Source: Pipra filicauda (taxonomy: Eukaryota; Chordata; Aves; Passeriformes; Pipridae). Taken from it: a stretch of 64,000 nucleotides of DNA. The number at the start of each line of letters is the position of its first letter. Within the stretch, counting starts at the first letter, position 1. Shown piece by piece: positions 22,301 through 37,751 of this stretch. Location of the stretch: assembly GCF_003945595.2 (NCBI RefSeq), contig NW_024104998.1, positions 62,001 to 126,000 of the forward strand. The letters are read 5' to 3'. The notes under the pieces are model-generated. The model saw nothing but the letters and a program-made list of their open reading frames with translations, was not told where the DNA came from and did no database searches. A program made the translations under genes and the position numbers.

Positions 22301-25300
22301 TAATCCCACAGCAAAGTAGTAGTAGTTCACTTAATTCTTTTAGATTGTATTTCACGTCACCTTTTTTTTAATTTATTTTAATGCATTTTGTTCGTACTTC
22401 CAAATTATTAGAACTGTTTGACACTGCAGAGATGTGACCTGGTTTGGGAAGGTTGTAGTTAGCAATTTATTAGTGAAAGTATGTCTTTGTGCATAATGTG
22501 GGCGCTAGATAGAGGACAGATTGTTTACTAATCTAATAATGTTTAATTTCACTGTCAGAAAGCAATAACTGGGTTGATTTCTTGTAAAGTGAGGTGTTCA
22601 GTCAGGTGCTGTGACTTTGCGAGATTTCTTCTTCTTTAACTGTATCTGGCATAATTTCAAAAATGGCTAGATTTTTTTTATGTTTTTTAGTGCAGGTTCT
22701 AAAATTTGTATTAAATTGTGAACATATTGAGTTCTCCTTTTTAAAAGAATGTCTGGTTTCCTTTTTCCATTTTTCTGCCCCTCTATGAAATGCTACTCCT
22801 CCAGAAACTGTGCAGACTGAACAGAACTGCTTATTTGCTTATCTGTCAAGTAAAAATGCGTGGTGCCCTGAAGTTGTTTTCACTTTGTATGCCATTGGAC
22901 ATGCTTTACATAGAAGCAGTGCTTGGTTGTCCAGAAAAAAAGATGTTTCCCCTTTTTCTTGTTTTTCTTACGCTCCACACCCCCCCCCCCCTTATTTTTT
23001 TTCCCTGAGGCTAAACAAGGACATCATATGAGTCCTGAAATACCTCTTCATCCAAATGCATTCTTAACTCTCATTGGCAATGAAGGACAATGGCAATAAG
23101 GCTGTGCATGAGAACAGATCTAAAACTGCAGCATATTGTTAAGAAACTAAATAACACCTGAACACACAGATTAATTTTGTCCGTAAAATTTCCATCTCCT
23201 ATTCACACAGTGGACTTCTGTTCTGCTTTCTGTACTTTAGCACAATGATTATACCAATGGGAGCCCTGAAGAAGCAAGGAAATTAGGTCTGAAGTATTTG
23301 TTTATTTTTGCTTAAAATAATGACTGGTTATTATTTTACACTTTGTTTGGCATTTTGTGTTTTATTCAGGAGGTCATTGTAGAGCAGAAATTCTCATGTA
23401 AACTGATGAATTAATTCCTACCACACTGTAGCAGTGAAATATTTCACAGATGGGGAGCTGTGCCACTGAAGGAGTGTCTAAATTGCTTATAACTTTCTAT
23501 AGCTAGAGATGAAAACAACTATCTGAAGTTCTAGCACATTATGTCCACCAGATGTTTGAACCACTTGACAATAAATAGATACATATAACCTTTTTTTCCC
23601 TGTAGTGATTGCTCTCTTTCTGCTTACATGAATTTATAAAACTGCCTGCGTGAAAGATTCTGTTTGGTGAATAATTTTGAAATTCTGGTGTAACTCTGAT
23701 AATATTGAAGTCTTCACCACAAAAAGCTGTGAAGAAAAATGTTTTTTGGGATAATTAATAGGTGTTTAATCTTAAAATTTATGTTCAATTTATGTAAACT
23801 GTAGGAAAGAAGGAGAAAACTGAAAAACAGTTTTTAAACTGAAACATAAAATTGTGTCCATCAGAAAGTATAAAAACACTTTTCTGACTTTTTTGTTTCT
23901 TTCATTTACAAAATCATCTAGTTTAAGACCAGCTTTTTTTATATTGGTTAGTTTTAACCCAGCTCCTCTATCAGGTTCATTGCATGGCAGTGTGCTTACT
24001 GGCTGGGAAGAGAAGGTTTGACTGTTCCTTTTGGAAGCAATGGTGGCTTACGTAAGATGAAAGCGTCTGTGAAAGTATGACTTAAAAGATGAGAACATGG
24101 TTTTTTGGGATCCATTGCTCTAAATGGTTTTAGTTTAGATGAAATCAGTTTTATGCAGGGCCTAGAAAGGGCTGGTACAAGTACAGTTCATCTCCTGTTG
24201 CTGATGGCTGCATGTAACTTTGTGTTCAAGTTATTAAAAAGGTAATTACATTCCTGAAATCTACTTCTATTACAGTAATAAGGGGTGAAATCTAGATATG
24301 CAGCTTGTACCTAGCTGTTTGCTTATTGCTATTTCTACATCATCTTTCAATTTTAACTTTCTTATCAAATATGGCTTAACATTTTTGCTGTTACTACATG
24401 ATTTCTTACCATTTTCTACACTGTTTCTGTGAGAGAGAAGTCTGTGGTATGAGACAGGAGTCTAGTTTAGACGTGGCAAGAATTGTTATTTTCATTTCTT
24501 CACTAAGGATTCTGTATATGAAGTAATGTTGAATACAGCCTTAGGTAATTTTAAAAAGCATTTTCGTGTTAGGTGTTACTTAGGTTTCAGTTTTAAAATC
24601 TGTGTTTAAGTCAAGCATTTTCCATTATATATATGACTTTCTGTTAATGTACCTATTCTAACTTCATATTACCTTCTAATATTGACCATGTGTAGTATGT
24701 ACATGAAACTTATCCATACATTCATATAGATATCTTTTCCATAAGTACTACCAGAAATTCAGTAGGTGTGATTTAACAAATTTTTCATCCTAAAAAGAGA
24801 TGTAGTAGGACCCTATGGTGTCATTAAGTGTAATGTTGAAGGTAGTGAAAACCAAAATCACCACCATTGTACTCATGGTCTTACTGACAGTTTTGTGTCT
24901 GACAGCTCCTTCTTGCCTTGCTGTTAGAAAATCTATCTTGTCTGAAAATAGTCCCTATCATTGCATCATGTAAAAATTGTGTATTTCAAGGAGAGGATAG
25001 TCTTGTGGAGATCTTGTACTGGTCTGGTGAAGCATATTGCTGTCCTCTGTCAGCTGCATACTGTACTGATACTAAGAACAACACATTTAAATTGTGAACC
25101 TCTGCCTTTTAGTGTGAAAAATACGGTTTTACGAACTTAAATGAATGGCTTAGTTTTAAGAAGTGCCGGACTCCCACACCACCTAGCAGTCTTGGTGTTA
25201 CTGTAGGTTGTTTAGCACTTTGTAAAAGCCTCACCATCTTTATGCAGGTGTTTTTGTCATGCAGATGTATGCACTGTTGTTTGAATGGTTCACCAGCATA

Positions 25301-25670
25301 GAGTTGGGAGGGGTTCTTGAATGTCTTTACAGAAAACATTTACAGTAACTGCTACTTTCTCTACTGTCATCACATATTTTAACATATTAAGTACCTAAAA
25401 ATAAACCTATAGGCTGTCATTGTTAAAGTGTTAATGTTTCAAATAAATTTGAAAGCAGAGCTCACGCTGACAAAATTAATTTAGATAATTTTTCTCTATG
25501 TTGGGACTAATGCCATTTCTTGTTTTTCCTGTTAGTCTCTACTAATCTCCTATATTTTTCATTGTTCATAAATAATGAGCGGAAGGTACCTATTGGTATA
25601 TTTTTTCCATGGATTACTTACTGTGCAGAATATGAACTCTCATTTGAATCAGAGTCTAATCACTCTAAGT

Positions 25671-25704
25671 CAAAATAGTTTCAGCACCAAAATAGTTTCA
25701 GCAC
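25671..25704. repeat. Exact 17-bp tandem duplication
   Basis: CAAAATAGTTTCAGCAC at 25671-25687 is repeated exactly at 25688-25704. Confidence 0.85.
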
Positions 25705-28604
25705 CTAGACTGAAAGTAAATTTAAAATTGCTGGGAGAGATGGCTTAAAAAAAGAAAGGGATGAAATGTGAGTAAATCTAAAGAAAAACTCCAGTATATA
25801 GTTCTGCCTTGGCATTAAATAAATTCCACGAAAGAGGACAACTCTTAAGAATTTATGCCCTCCTTGCTACAGGACGGGTGAAGATTTTTACAGATATTTC
25901 ATTGAATTTAACTCATCTGAGGCAAAGGAGCTCCTTTTACAAGGTAAAATAGTCTCATAAAGGTAAGCCTACTACCCTGTATAGCAGTAGGTAGAAAATC
26001 TCACTGAAAGAAGAGAGACTGAACAAGATACAGAAATAACATCTCCTTCGCCTGACAGCCTTCTGCATGCTCACACAAGACTGTATCCATCCTATTTCTA
26101 TGGAAGGAAGAGCAAGAAAGAGCCTTGCCTGAGGACCAGGAGCAGTTGTTGCTTTTATGAGTCACTTCTCCTGGGAGAGGACCCATTATCTCCTGAGAGC
26201 TTTATGTCATTCCCCTGCTGCAAGGGCTAAACACTGTCATACATGCTGTTGGCATTATGGAATCCTCTGGGAGTAAGTCATGGTCTTGCACATGCTCAGG
26301 GAAGGCAGCAGGCAGAAAAAAATCTTGAGTTAGAGGTAAGCATCTTTCTCAAGCTTGCTTGAAGGTAGAGGACCTACATGAGCCTTATTTGTCTTCTGCT
26401 GTCTTAGAAGATGATGGCATATCCTGGCAATTAGGATGGAGCCGAATTACTTGTTCTGAGGGAAACTTCTGTAATGCTCAGTGGGAGCCTGTCTGGAGCC
26501 AGGAATGGAGTGGAAGGAGGAAGTTCAAAGAAACTAGCTAACCCTCCAGATGTTTCCTGCCAGCCTTGAGGCATTGATCAGAAATAAAAGGAGCAACACC
26601 TGCATAATGAAATGTACTGTTTGCCAAAACAGAGTGCAAAAATGGTCATATACCATTTGTAGAAACTAGTAGATAATTAAAGAGTAAGTTACTCTCATGT
26701 TGGGTAGCATTGTGCATTTCATCTCACAGAGTTTACCATTTTGAAATCTTGTTGCATTAAATGAATATTCCATTTTATATTTAAGAATTTTTCATATTAA
26801 GAGCCAAGCTAGAAGGCAGGATTACTTTGCACTGTTAAACTGTCATGTTTCTACCCAGTAATGTTTGAGGTGTTTGTGACAGACAGCATTTGCTCACAAG
26901 TAGAAAAAAATAGCCTATGAGTTAGACATGATATTCCAGGTCATTAGCTTTTCTGTAAATCATAGAATTTGTATGTGTGTCTAATCAACTCATTATTGCT
27001 TATTCATTTTCCTTAATGAAAAATTCATTTTTGATGGGGAGTCCTCACCCTGGAATAATCACACATACAGCAAAATATGGAGGGAGGCTTCTGTCAGTCT
27101 GGGCTTGATAAAGGTGTTAAAACTAGGAAGCACTTCATTTTCTTAAAAGTACTTGCTGATAGTCAACTTCTTGATCTCATTTACAGCTGTGTAGCTGGAG
27201 TAGTTCTACTGATATGATGGGGCTAACTTTACTCCACAGCGATACTGTTGAACCTTTGATTTGGTGCTGACTACTCCTAGTGAGTGGCAGTCTGAGTGAT
27301 TTTTTTCGTCTGGGAAGGAGGGTTCTGAAGACCAGAGCATTGCTTTCTGTCATCTTTGCAGATGTATTGTCAATTTTGAGTACTTTTGTGGATGGTTGGA
27401 GAGCTGCAGTCTATCCAAGGAAAAAAGATGGCTTTCATGCATTCTTACAAAGTTGCTAATATTGCTAAGGGCACAGATAGATGGCCAGTTGTCAAACTTG
27501 TGCTCCCTTTCTCCCTTTTTAGCCTTAGCATCTGAAAACGTGGTTGTCACAGAGTCCTATTTTAAAAATGTAATTTGCTGGGCCACATGAAAAACCTCTT
27601 TACCTGTCACTCATTCAGAAGCAGCATGAAATCTGAAGCTAGTCCGAAAATGGTTTCAGATCTTTTTGTAGGTATAACCATTAGTTGAAATGGAAATGGT
27701 GATTTCTTCATGAGGACTATTTTGTGAAAAAACCTAAAAGGATCATATTGACTTTGTCTAGCTTTAAACTGGTGAAGTCTTGTCACTTCAGCATGTATTT
27801 GTGCAGAATACTGGAAACATAGGAAAAAAAAAGCTTTACAGTATTTCAGACTGAAAAATGTGACCTTCAAGTATTAAAAACTTGTGGAAAACATGCTTTA
27901 GTACAGCAATTATTGACACTATCAACAGCCTTCCCTTACAGACAGGGAATTATATGGAGTAGTTTACTGGTTTAATCTAGTCCTATGAATATTCCATGAA
28001 CTCTTTCATATGTGTTTGTAGCTCTTATAGAGTTACAGCTGAAAACTAAACGTACTAATTCTGTTCTTTTAAGGTGGTACAATGTTAAAGAACTGGAAGG
28101 ACATTGAACCATCCTGTAGAACAAAGCTTGTTGGGCTTGGCATAAAATTTCAGATGTAGGATTTTGTTAGGCTCATATTGAAGAAGAACTAATGTTTTGT
28201 CAGTAGATGACAAGAACAGTGAAATTGGATATTTAAGAGGCAACAAGAGGAACATAACCTCTGCAGGAATCTCCTTGGGCATACACTAGTTTTGTTAACT
28301 CAGGCCAACAGAACAAGTTTTAATAAGTTTATCATTGCCTCTAGAGTATAAAGAAAAGAGTCATAGTAATCAGTCCACCAGAGATGCAATGCCTTTAGGG
28401 GACTGATGTACACAATGTCGGGTTTTTTTGAATGTCTGTATAACACTAAGAGTAGCATTGCCTTTAGTATGCAGTCCTGCTTCGTGCATGTTCTCTGTGC
28501 CATATTTAGCAGTTGATGGAATTTTTACAGCAAATTTTAGTGTTAGTTAAAGCTTTAAGCAGTATTGCATGGGTTAGCAGCTACCAGTTTGATTCTTGTT
28601 AAAT

Positions 28605-28640
28605 TATTTTTAGTTTAGTTTAGTTTTAGTTTAGTTTATT
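28605..28640. repeat. TTTAG-type short repeat
   Basis: About six imperfect units of TTTAG or TTTTAG. It is not the TTAGGG telomere repeat. Confidence 0.6.
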
Positions 28641-31600
28641 GCTGCGTAATTTAAGGGCATTTATAATTCTGTGTTTTAGCTGTTATATTTTATTTGTTTA
28701 TTTTGGTAATCTATTTTAAAATTACAAGTAATGAGCAATTCTAGTGTTTCTTTGGTTTTATGTGTATGTAGTGAATTAGAAGAATCACATTCTCCCTGTG
28801 AACCACATTCCAAGGACAAGTGTAGGGAGACTCCAGGCTCTTTTTGTACCTGAATTTATATTTTACTTCTAAGCATTTACTTTTTTTAGATTGTCCCTCT
28901 TGTAATGAATAGTTGCTTACTATACTGTGTCTATGTTTAAATGTCAATGAATAGGTGTTAAAAAATACTACTTCAGTGAAGTGTATGCCTTTATTTAAGC
29001 TGTGAAGAAACACATTCATCCTGTAGTTCAGCTAAGAACTGACCTTTGCCAAAGACAGGAAACACACAGAGGTATGGCAGGTAAATATCTTTTACAAGTA
29101 GCACTGTCTGACTTCAAGACAGGCATGGATATGTGGAAGATCCTGGCCTCCCAGTGTTCTACTAAGGATTAGGCATTTGCAGTCTATGAAGAGAACAGGA
29201 GTTGCAGTTAAATGAGTCAGGATAAAAATTATAGAAGCTGTTGGTTTTGCTTGTGAAGGACATAAACCGATCACCATTTGGAGTCAAGAAAAGCTGTCTA
29301 TGAAGACTACTTATTTTCTCTACTAGTAAGGCATAATCAGCCACTCAGCAGAGTGAGTGGCCTTTGACTGAAAGGCCACTGTGAATGGTGGCATGTCTTG
29401 TGTGGCATGGCAATTTCTAAAGCATATTTCCAGCCTATCTCAGTGTATATAACAGTTGCAGAACTTTTGACATAAATGCTGAGCAAAGCATCATAAACAG
29501 CTAATATTATTGACCATTTTGCCATTATTCTGGCTGCTTATAGCGTATTCTCATCTTTATTTTGTCCCAAGTTATTTCTCTGTTGTACTTTATGTGATCT
29601 AACATTATTACCATAGTCTCAGCTAATATAAATTGACAAATTGCCATGGAATTCAGTAAAGTCATGCCAACTTATAGCACTGCGGACTTGTCTATAATTG
29701 TATTCATCTTGTTAAGGAAGTTTAAATAGAGCAAAGCCAAATTTAAATGTTATCTTCCTTGACTTCTAGTAGAGCAGTTTAGTATATTTATGATTAGTTA
29801 CGTACCAAAGTGAAATTACACTTTTTTTGGTTGGCATTTTAAGTGACAAATGAGGACAAGTTTCTTGGAAGCTGATAAAGTCAGATAAAAATTATGTTCT
29901 TTGGGAATGGTTTGTATGAAGTGAGGGGAGGACCAAAGTGGTGCATAGATGCCTGAAGTGATAGAGACTTGGGAAGTTACATAGCAAATGGGTGTTCTCA
30001 GCAGTTAGCACTTGAGTCTCAGGTTTGCATGGGATGCAGTGCTGTGGTCAAAGGCCAAGATACCGCCGAGGTCTCTTTTTTTGTTTTCAGTGCAAGGTGA
30101 GCTTGGCAAAGTACTGACCAGCCTGTTTGTAAGGTAGATGGTCCCACAGGATACCTCTGGAACAAGGAAGATCTTATCCTGAAGAAAATAGCACCTCTGC
30201 ACTCCCCCTTGGGAGACAATGGTGACTTCAGTCTGCAGAAGTTAGAGAAAGGTTTCACAGTAACCCTGGCCTTGCCATTTTCATTTTGACTGTGCCACTG
30301 GGGAGCATAGGCTCCTTGCAGTTGTCTTCTTATTTCTTCCCAACTTGTCACTGTCCACCCTCTTTCTTATGGCCTTTTGTTTTCCAGAGGTGATCGGCAT
30401 ACTGATTTATTCCAACAAAAACTGCTGTTTGTTTGTTTTGTTGATACTGTTGAAGCAGACAGACATGAAACTGTTGGCATTACACAACTGTGCTATGCAG
30501 ATTAACAACATGGAGCAGCTATAGACCATGTATCTCCCAGTTATCTTCAGTTTATGTATAGAACCTGAAATACTTGTTTTGGTTCTTTGGAAGCTTCACC
30601 ACAATAACAACGGGTGCTCAGTCTGTTAATCAGAGCCATCACATGTTCATAGCTATTTATTATTCTGGTTTTGGGTTCTAATATGTGAGTGTCTAGGGGG
30701 AAAAAAAAATCACTGCTAAAATAATTGCAGCTGCAGCCTGAGTTGTTTGCTGATTTAAAGTTTAAAACTTAAAATATTCTCTTTAAACTGGTGTGTTTTT
30801 GCAATTTCTGTTGTACCTAAGTAGGTCTGAACGGAGACGTTTAGAAATGGTATGTACTTCAGATCTTTAACTGTAGGTGCTGCAGAACTGTAAGAGTGCA
30901 TTTTAGCTTGAACCAGTAAAAGCTGTATGCTCTTACGCATAATAGAAAATGTTTTAAATAAAACTGCAAAGCAGATAAAACCAATGTTTCTTTATACAGC
31001 TTCTCATTCTTCATGTTACAGGCTACTTTTTAAGAAGCAACCTCTATGGACCTTCGTGAGTTTCTCTCCAGTTACTGTTTTTTAGTTCTGTTCCCTGTAA
31101 TAGAGGAAACCCGATATTTCCATCGGTGATGACACGCAGTTCATTAGGTGTGTGGTGGTGTTACTTGTCACTCTGAACACCCAGGATGTGGGAATCATGA
31201 CAATGGGGATCACTTTGGGGATCATGACAATGTTGTTTTCATGTGTTTGTTCAGTAATAGGACTGATTGGCGGTGACTTTTTGCTCTCTATAATGTTTGA
31301 GCTTTTCTTTGGTTGGCTTCTGCTTTGATTTGTAATGGTATAAGTGACAGAGAAATGACTTGTCCTGTTGCAAACGTGAGAGTGGATTTTCACTGGTGTG
31401 AATTGGACACCTTTGTTATGTCTGTGGTTTTTCAAGGGTCAGGCTTGAAAAACAGGTTTGCCTGTTGTGCAGATCACCAACCCCGTGGGCAGAGGATGAA
31501 TGAAGTGTGCCCTCAGAACACAGGACGTGTAGTGCTAAGGAAATCTGTGGGGGTGGTGTACCAGTAAGAACAGCTGGGGGAGTGGACCATGGACTGTGCC

Positions 31601-34600
31601 CTGCACAGCCATGTACATGGAGGGAATGTGAAATTCTTGTGCGTATACCCATTCCACACCTCAGTGTACCATGAAAGCCTGTGCTACTAAGTGGCTGCTC
31701 TCCTCCCGTATCAGGACAAGTGGGACTTGTGGCAGGCTGGCAGATAGTGTAACTCCAAAGGGCAGTTCAGTAGGAGTCAGGTCAGGTAAAATAAATAATT
31801 AACTGTGTCAATGAAATAATATAGGGGGTGGGGAGAACCTTTTGTTGCCAGCAAAAAGCTCATCAGGCAAATGCAAGGAATGCCGTAAGTTCATTATCTG
31901 TGAAATGTGGGAAAAAAAAGGAGTTGAAGAAGGATCACAGACCTTTCTTATTGCCTCTGCTTCCCAGAAGTCTCGAGTCCTTCAGTTTAAGCATAAAATA
32001 TTTGCTCCTGAAGAGGAACTAAGCAGAGAATATCCCTTTGCTTTTGGTAATACCATGCAGTAATCTATCGTGCACCAATGTGCAGCATATGGAGCCACTC
32101 CAGGCCATATCTCGTGTGTGCACACACCATTTTTGACAAGTGGTGTCAGCTTTCTCTTTAGCATTTGGTCCTTTCTCAGAGGATTTATAGATCTGAATAC
32201 ATCTGAGCTCTTCATAATAAGTTTTTTTTTCTTTTCATTTTTCTCTCGTTCAAATCTGTGTGTGTTTTTTAAATGTACATGCAAATGAGTTTTGCCCTTC
32301 ATTTTGTTTCATTTTCATTTGCCACAGTGGCCAGGAGGGTGGCAGAGGTTCTGCAGCATTGCTTAGGGGATTGTTAGTGTGTGACTGAAGGTGGAAGGTC
32401 CTTGTCACAGGAAGAGGTTCACTGTTTCCTTTTTGTTGCTGCTGCTGTTGCATGAAGGACTATAGAAGTGAATTCTGGAGGAAGTAGTGCAAGACAAGAG
32501 CATGGGTCGACATTCAGCCTTGAATTACATCAGTGCAAAGTGGAAATCTGCCTATGTGTGGACAGGCATCTCTAATAAAGAGGTTGTGTTAAACAGCAAA
32601 GACAGAGTAAGATGTTTTTTGTTGCTGTCTAGTTTCATCTACAAATAAAATACATTAAAAGACAATAAGGACAATGAAAATACCTGTTTTCTCCTTATCT
32701 GTTTACCTCTGTATTTTCTTTCAGAGTTGTTTATCATTTATTTTTAATGGCAGTAAATAATTCTGGCAGGAGTTTGAAGCCAGTTGTGTTACATGTTATA
32801 GTAGTGTTATTTCCTTTGGCGATACGGTACCAGGTTTTATTTTATTTTGTTTTGAAGGGCTGAGTATGACCAATACCACACGTTCTTTGAATATTCTAAC
32901 TAAATTAAAAAAAATAATTTATGCATTTGATTGACATGCATTCAAGGCTCAGATAGTCGAGCTGCTCTGCCTCTGGTATTTTGAAGTTCCTTATTGGATG
33001 CAGTCCATGACTCGACAGTGGCAGAACATTGATGGGACATTAGCTGCTACAGAGGGAGTGAGAATCCTTTACAGCTCTCACACTTCAGTGGTTTCAATGT
33101 CTTATGATTGCAATATGCTCATGATTAACTATGTGATATACTGTACTGAAAAATCCTTGGATGGTGAGGTGAAGGCTGAGTGGGCTGGTGTGATGTTGGA
33201 ACTTTCCTAGCTAGATTATTTCAATTTTGAAGTGAATTGATCAGAACTACTGAGGGTTTTATTATTATAACTATAAGTTTCAGGAGTTCATCACAGAAAG
33301 AGTTTCATTTTGCTGCTAATTGGTATGTAGACTGAAACAGAATGTATAAGAGGTTTCTACATTTAGCCTGTTCCTCTCCACCTCTTGACTATGTAAACTG
33401 ATGAGATGACATAAGCCTAACTAAAGAGAAAGCACAGTTTACGTTCTTTTATATGGTCATATTTTACCTTTATCATTCCATTTATTTCAATTAAAGATTA
33501 TTGGAGCAATAGAGGCAAATATTCAACTTTTGGCCAAATTTCATTTTGAAATAATTCTCTTCATAGTTCAAATTGCTTTGATGTGTTTTGGTGTTTTCAT
33601 ATCTGTTGCTGCAGTCATCTGTATGAAGTTGAAGCAATGATACTCTTTTTATTTACCCTCAAAGAACTTAACCCAGTGTATCTGCTTGGCCATCTCTTTA
33701 ACTAAAAACCCTCCTTATATTTATGTGTAATATATATTTACAGAGGCTCCAGATACTCAGTGATTCCTTGGCTAATATTTTTTCATCAAGATTGACCGTG
33801 TCACATGGTCAATGCCATGTTCAATAGCGGTTTGAGAGAAGAATAACTGATCAGAGGACTCTCTGTTAATCAAACTTGGGAGAGAGTTTCATCGGGATCC
33901 TCCCACACGTAACATGCCATATTTATGTTCTTGATACAAGCGTGTATTTGTATTGGTGATGGGAAGCTGGATCACTGAACTTTGAGTTTGTGTTATTTCA
34001 TAACCAGCTGCTTCACAGTTACTCTAGTAAAATGGCAAATGGGCCTGCAGAGGTGTCTTAAGAAACAGCAGGGTAAAAACATTCGTCTTTTAGAGTGAAA
34101 TGTAAAAGAACTTCATTTTCCATTGAAAGTGAAGATGGATTAACATACCAAGCAAGTACCAGTGTACTAGTAAGAAGGCAGTGAGGCATTTGTGTCAAAG
34201 AAACTTACATTTGTTGGTCTTTTGAATAATTTTCCAAGTATCTGTAAAACTTATTAATGACTTACTACACCTGTCTCGTAAGGTGTCTGGTTTCCTGTGA
34301 GTTGGACGTGACAACATGAGGACCCAATTCTTGGTGGGACTGTCAGGTTGCTGAGGAGAGGCTTTACAAAGGGAATAGCATGAGGTGCCCAATAGGAAAA
34401 GCTGCCAAACTTGTGTCGGGACATGGACTTCCAGGGAATTTAGGTACTTACCTCCTGTCTGGAGTCATGTAGCAGGTATTTATGAAGGCCCTTTTTGTTT
34501 CAAAACATGATGAAATGTTTTGTGGCAGTGGTTCCCTTTCCTTCAGTAGCATATGAGCCTGTTCTATTCCCATGGTAGAGGTGTCAGGGTCCTTGGCTGT

Positions 34601-37287
34601 GAGACTGCACATCACATCCAGGCGCACAATTAGGCTGCTCTGGCATGAAAGTAGAGCCTAAATGTTTCTTAAAACCTCTGCATTGTCAGGCCCTTTCTCG
34701 TTTATCATTTAGCTATGGAGGTTTCTAAAACTTGGTCTCACGACTCCTAAATCCTTTTGTAAGCCTGTGACTAATTGTGTAAGACTACTTGGATGCTGGC
34801 AGCTTGAATGCACCCTTTGGAGCGGAAATGTAGCTGCTTGGTGGACATGGCTCATTAGGAATGGAGATGTCAAAAGACTTTTTAATGAGCATTCAGTGTT
34901 CTGTCTCCTGGGTCAGCTGAAGATTCTGTTCCTGAAGTGAAACTCAACTGATGTCAGTTGACATAGGTTCATGTATTTTTCAATGGAATTTTGCTTTAAA
35001 TCCATCTTTTAATACAAAGCAGTTGTAAGATTCTTGCCTCGTTTTGGTGATTGGAGTAATATGACAGTGCAGCTCCAGCATACTCTCTGTGTGAGATTCA
35101 GGAGCCACTGAACTGTGAAGGATACATCAAGCCTTTGACACTTAGGATATATTTAATCAGTTAAAAAAGACAACAGCTGATTCCCCCATACACACTGGTA
35201 AAGTCTGTCTGTTCTGATCCCCAAATAAGTGTATCTCATTCTTACAACTTAACCTCAGGCTGCCTTGGTGTTGCAACATGGTTCACAACTAGTTTCTGTT
35301 CTCATGTGTTCTCCTTCTCCCATGGCATGTTTTAAAAAGGTTGAAGATCATGGAGGAAAAGGTCTGGGTGAGATTATCTTTCATAGCTGGATATTACATT
35401 GATGAAATAATGTAGTCCAATCATGAGCTTACGTGAGCATCTGTACTGTATAAATGCATATACTTGCATTTAGATATTTGAAATCGTGTTTAAGTGATAT
35501 TTAATGGCATGGGGAAAAGTCACATGCAGTTGCCTCAGCATGAACATCTGTGGGTCTCAATGATGAGAAATTATGTTAGGTCAGTTTTAAAGCAATAATT
35601 CTACTGTAGCTTTGGCCTGTGTCTTATGACTCGGTGAATGCTGTTGCCTCAATTCATTAGGAAGTCTACAGATGCAAAAGTTTGGTGACATCGGGGGCTG
35701 TCCCTTGCTTCACTGGAGTGCTTTGGGACATTTCAGGAATAATGCTCTTTCACTGCCCCGTGTCCAGCTTCCGTGTAATTTGGAAGGGGAAATAGAAAGA
35801 CCAGTGTGAGAGCTTGAGTCAGAGAAAAAAATGCCATCAATAAGAGCATTTGAGGAAAGATGCTATATGGAGGGGGGGAAGGTAACCCTCTTAAGAAAAA
35901 AAGGAAAGTAAGTGTTACCTTCTAAAGGAATGTAGCATTCAACACTGAAATAATTGAAATGGGCTAGGAGTAAAGGGAAAAATAATTAAATTTTGATGTT
36001 TTATGGAGAAGATAGACTACAGAACAATAAAATAGAGTAAAAATCAGAGCCATGTGTAAGTGTATATATATTCAGTGCTGCTCAGGTTTTATCAGTATGT
36101 ATTATGGATAAAAGTCCATATGGACAGATACCTGCAGCATCATCTTTCTCTTGCTGTTCATCAAGTTCTTGATCTAAAGCATAAGGCCTTCAGGTCTTGC
36201 AAATATGTATATTTTTTTTCATATGTATAAAGACAATAGTCTTTATTAGTCTCATTCTTAGAAATAATTGGCCTTTTTTAGATTTTGCTTTTTAAAAAAA
36301 GAAAAGTCAAGATAGATAATCTGTTGGAGAAACTGCCCCTCCCTAAAACATTACAGTCTGATAAAATCGTAGAATATTTTTAATGGTGGCCATGGTCAGA
36401 TTCTAAATTGTGTTTAAATTAATTTGTGTCCCTGTAACTTGTGAGTCTGCTTTGAATTGTAATAGCAATCACTGTATCTCGGCTGTACTGGTGTTTTCAT
36501 TTCAGGCAAACAAATTAAAATTGTGTTAATTATAGAAAAGCTTTTGGATGTATCTAGCCTAGGCTTCTTATTAAAATACTTTACTTTTTGGCTGCAGTCT
36601 GAAAACTAAGTGCTTGCATATTTCCATGCATAAAGTTGAGGCAGAGGTTTGTAACTGTTAGTTAGATTTTAAATATGGATTGTAATCCAGATTGACATAA
36701 AAGGGAATGACGAGATAAGGATTTTTAAGGTCTGCAGTGGTACTGTGGACTGTGGTAGGCAGTTACTAACAGGAGCCACAGTGAGGGATGGGTCTGTTGC
36801 TGGTCCTTTTATGTATATTTTAAAAGCAACTGTCACTATTCCAAAGGTAAAACCTGAAACAAGACTGGTCGTTATTGAAAAGGTGTTATCCTTGATGGTT
36901 TTCAAAGCCCCTATTAAGCTGGAGATGTACAGTCTTTCAGGGACCTGCACAAGTTAAAGCGGAGAAGAGAGATAAGAAGAGTGTATCTGGATGTATTTGA
37001 AGATTTACATAAATACTTAAAAGTTGGAGACATTCGTACTGCTACAAGAAGTTCCAAGTTCACGGTATGTACTGTTAGGAGCAACCTCCTCATACGGTAC
37101 CTGTTATCACTGTCAGGCAGCTCAGTCCCACACTGCAGCACTACTGCTGCAGCACTACTTGCAGCACTACTTCGCGCTGTGCTCCCTCCCAGGCTCTTGC
37201 CCAACTCCAGGCTACGTGCATGCTTGATGCTGTGTAAGGATGGCACAACAATAATTAGAAGAGCCTTGTGTTATCAGCGCTGGTTAT

Positions 37288-37751
37288 CATAGAATCATAG
37301 AATGGTTTGGTTTGGAATGGACCTTAAAGATCATCTCATTCCAAGCCCACGCCATGGTCAGGGACAACTTCCACTAGGCCAGGTTGCTCAAAGTCACATT
37401 CCAGCCTGGCCTCAAACACTTCTAGGGATGGGGCATCCACCAGTGCCTCACGACTCTCACAGGGAAGAATTTCTTCCTAATGTCTAATCTAAACCTACTG
37501 GTTTTTAGTTTGAAGCCATTCCCTCTTGTCGTATCCCTATCTGCCCGTGTACAAAGTCGCTTTCACTTCTTTTTATAAGCTCCCTTCAGGTACTGGAAGG
37601 TTGCAATGAGGTCTCCCCAGAGCCATCTCTTCTTGAGGCTGAACAACTCCCAACTCCCTCAGCCCGTACTCATAGGAGAGGTGCTCCGGTCCTGTGATGA
37701 TCTTTGTGGCCTCTTCTGGACCCACTTCAGAAGGTCTACATCTCTCTTGTA
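37288..37751 (-). mobile_element. CR1 LINE fragment, 5'-truncated
   Basis: Starts at the left with the reversed CR1 end (catagaatcatagaatgg) and runs through the reversed 3' region to near 37751. Recognisable segments include TTTCTTCCTAATGTCTAA and the reversed LSYEYGLRELG-coding stretch. The 5' break abuts a small open frame of unknown origin at 37756-37950, and the minus-strand frame passes from that sequence into CR1. Confidence 0.9.

Noticed and set aside
28605..28640. Interstitial telomere repeat
   Set aside because: Units are TTTAG or TTTTAG, not TTAGGG.
36669..37292. Overlapping open frames of 70-110 codons on both strands
   Set aside because: No family was recognised and both strands are open, so coding is unlikely. 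Part of 36960-37080 vaguely resembles diverged CR1 but not enough to call.
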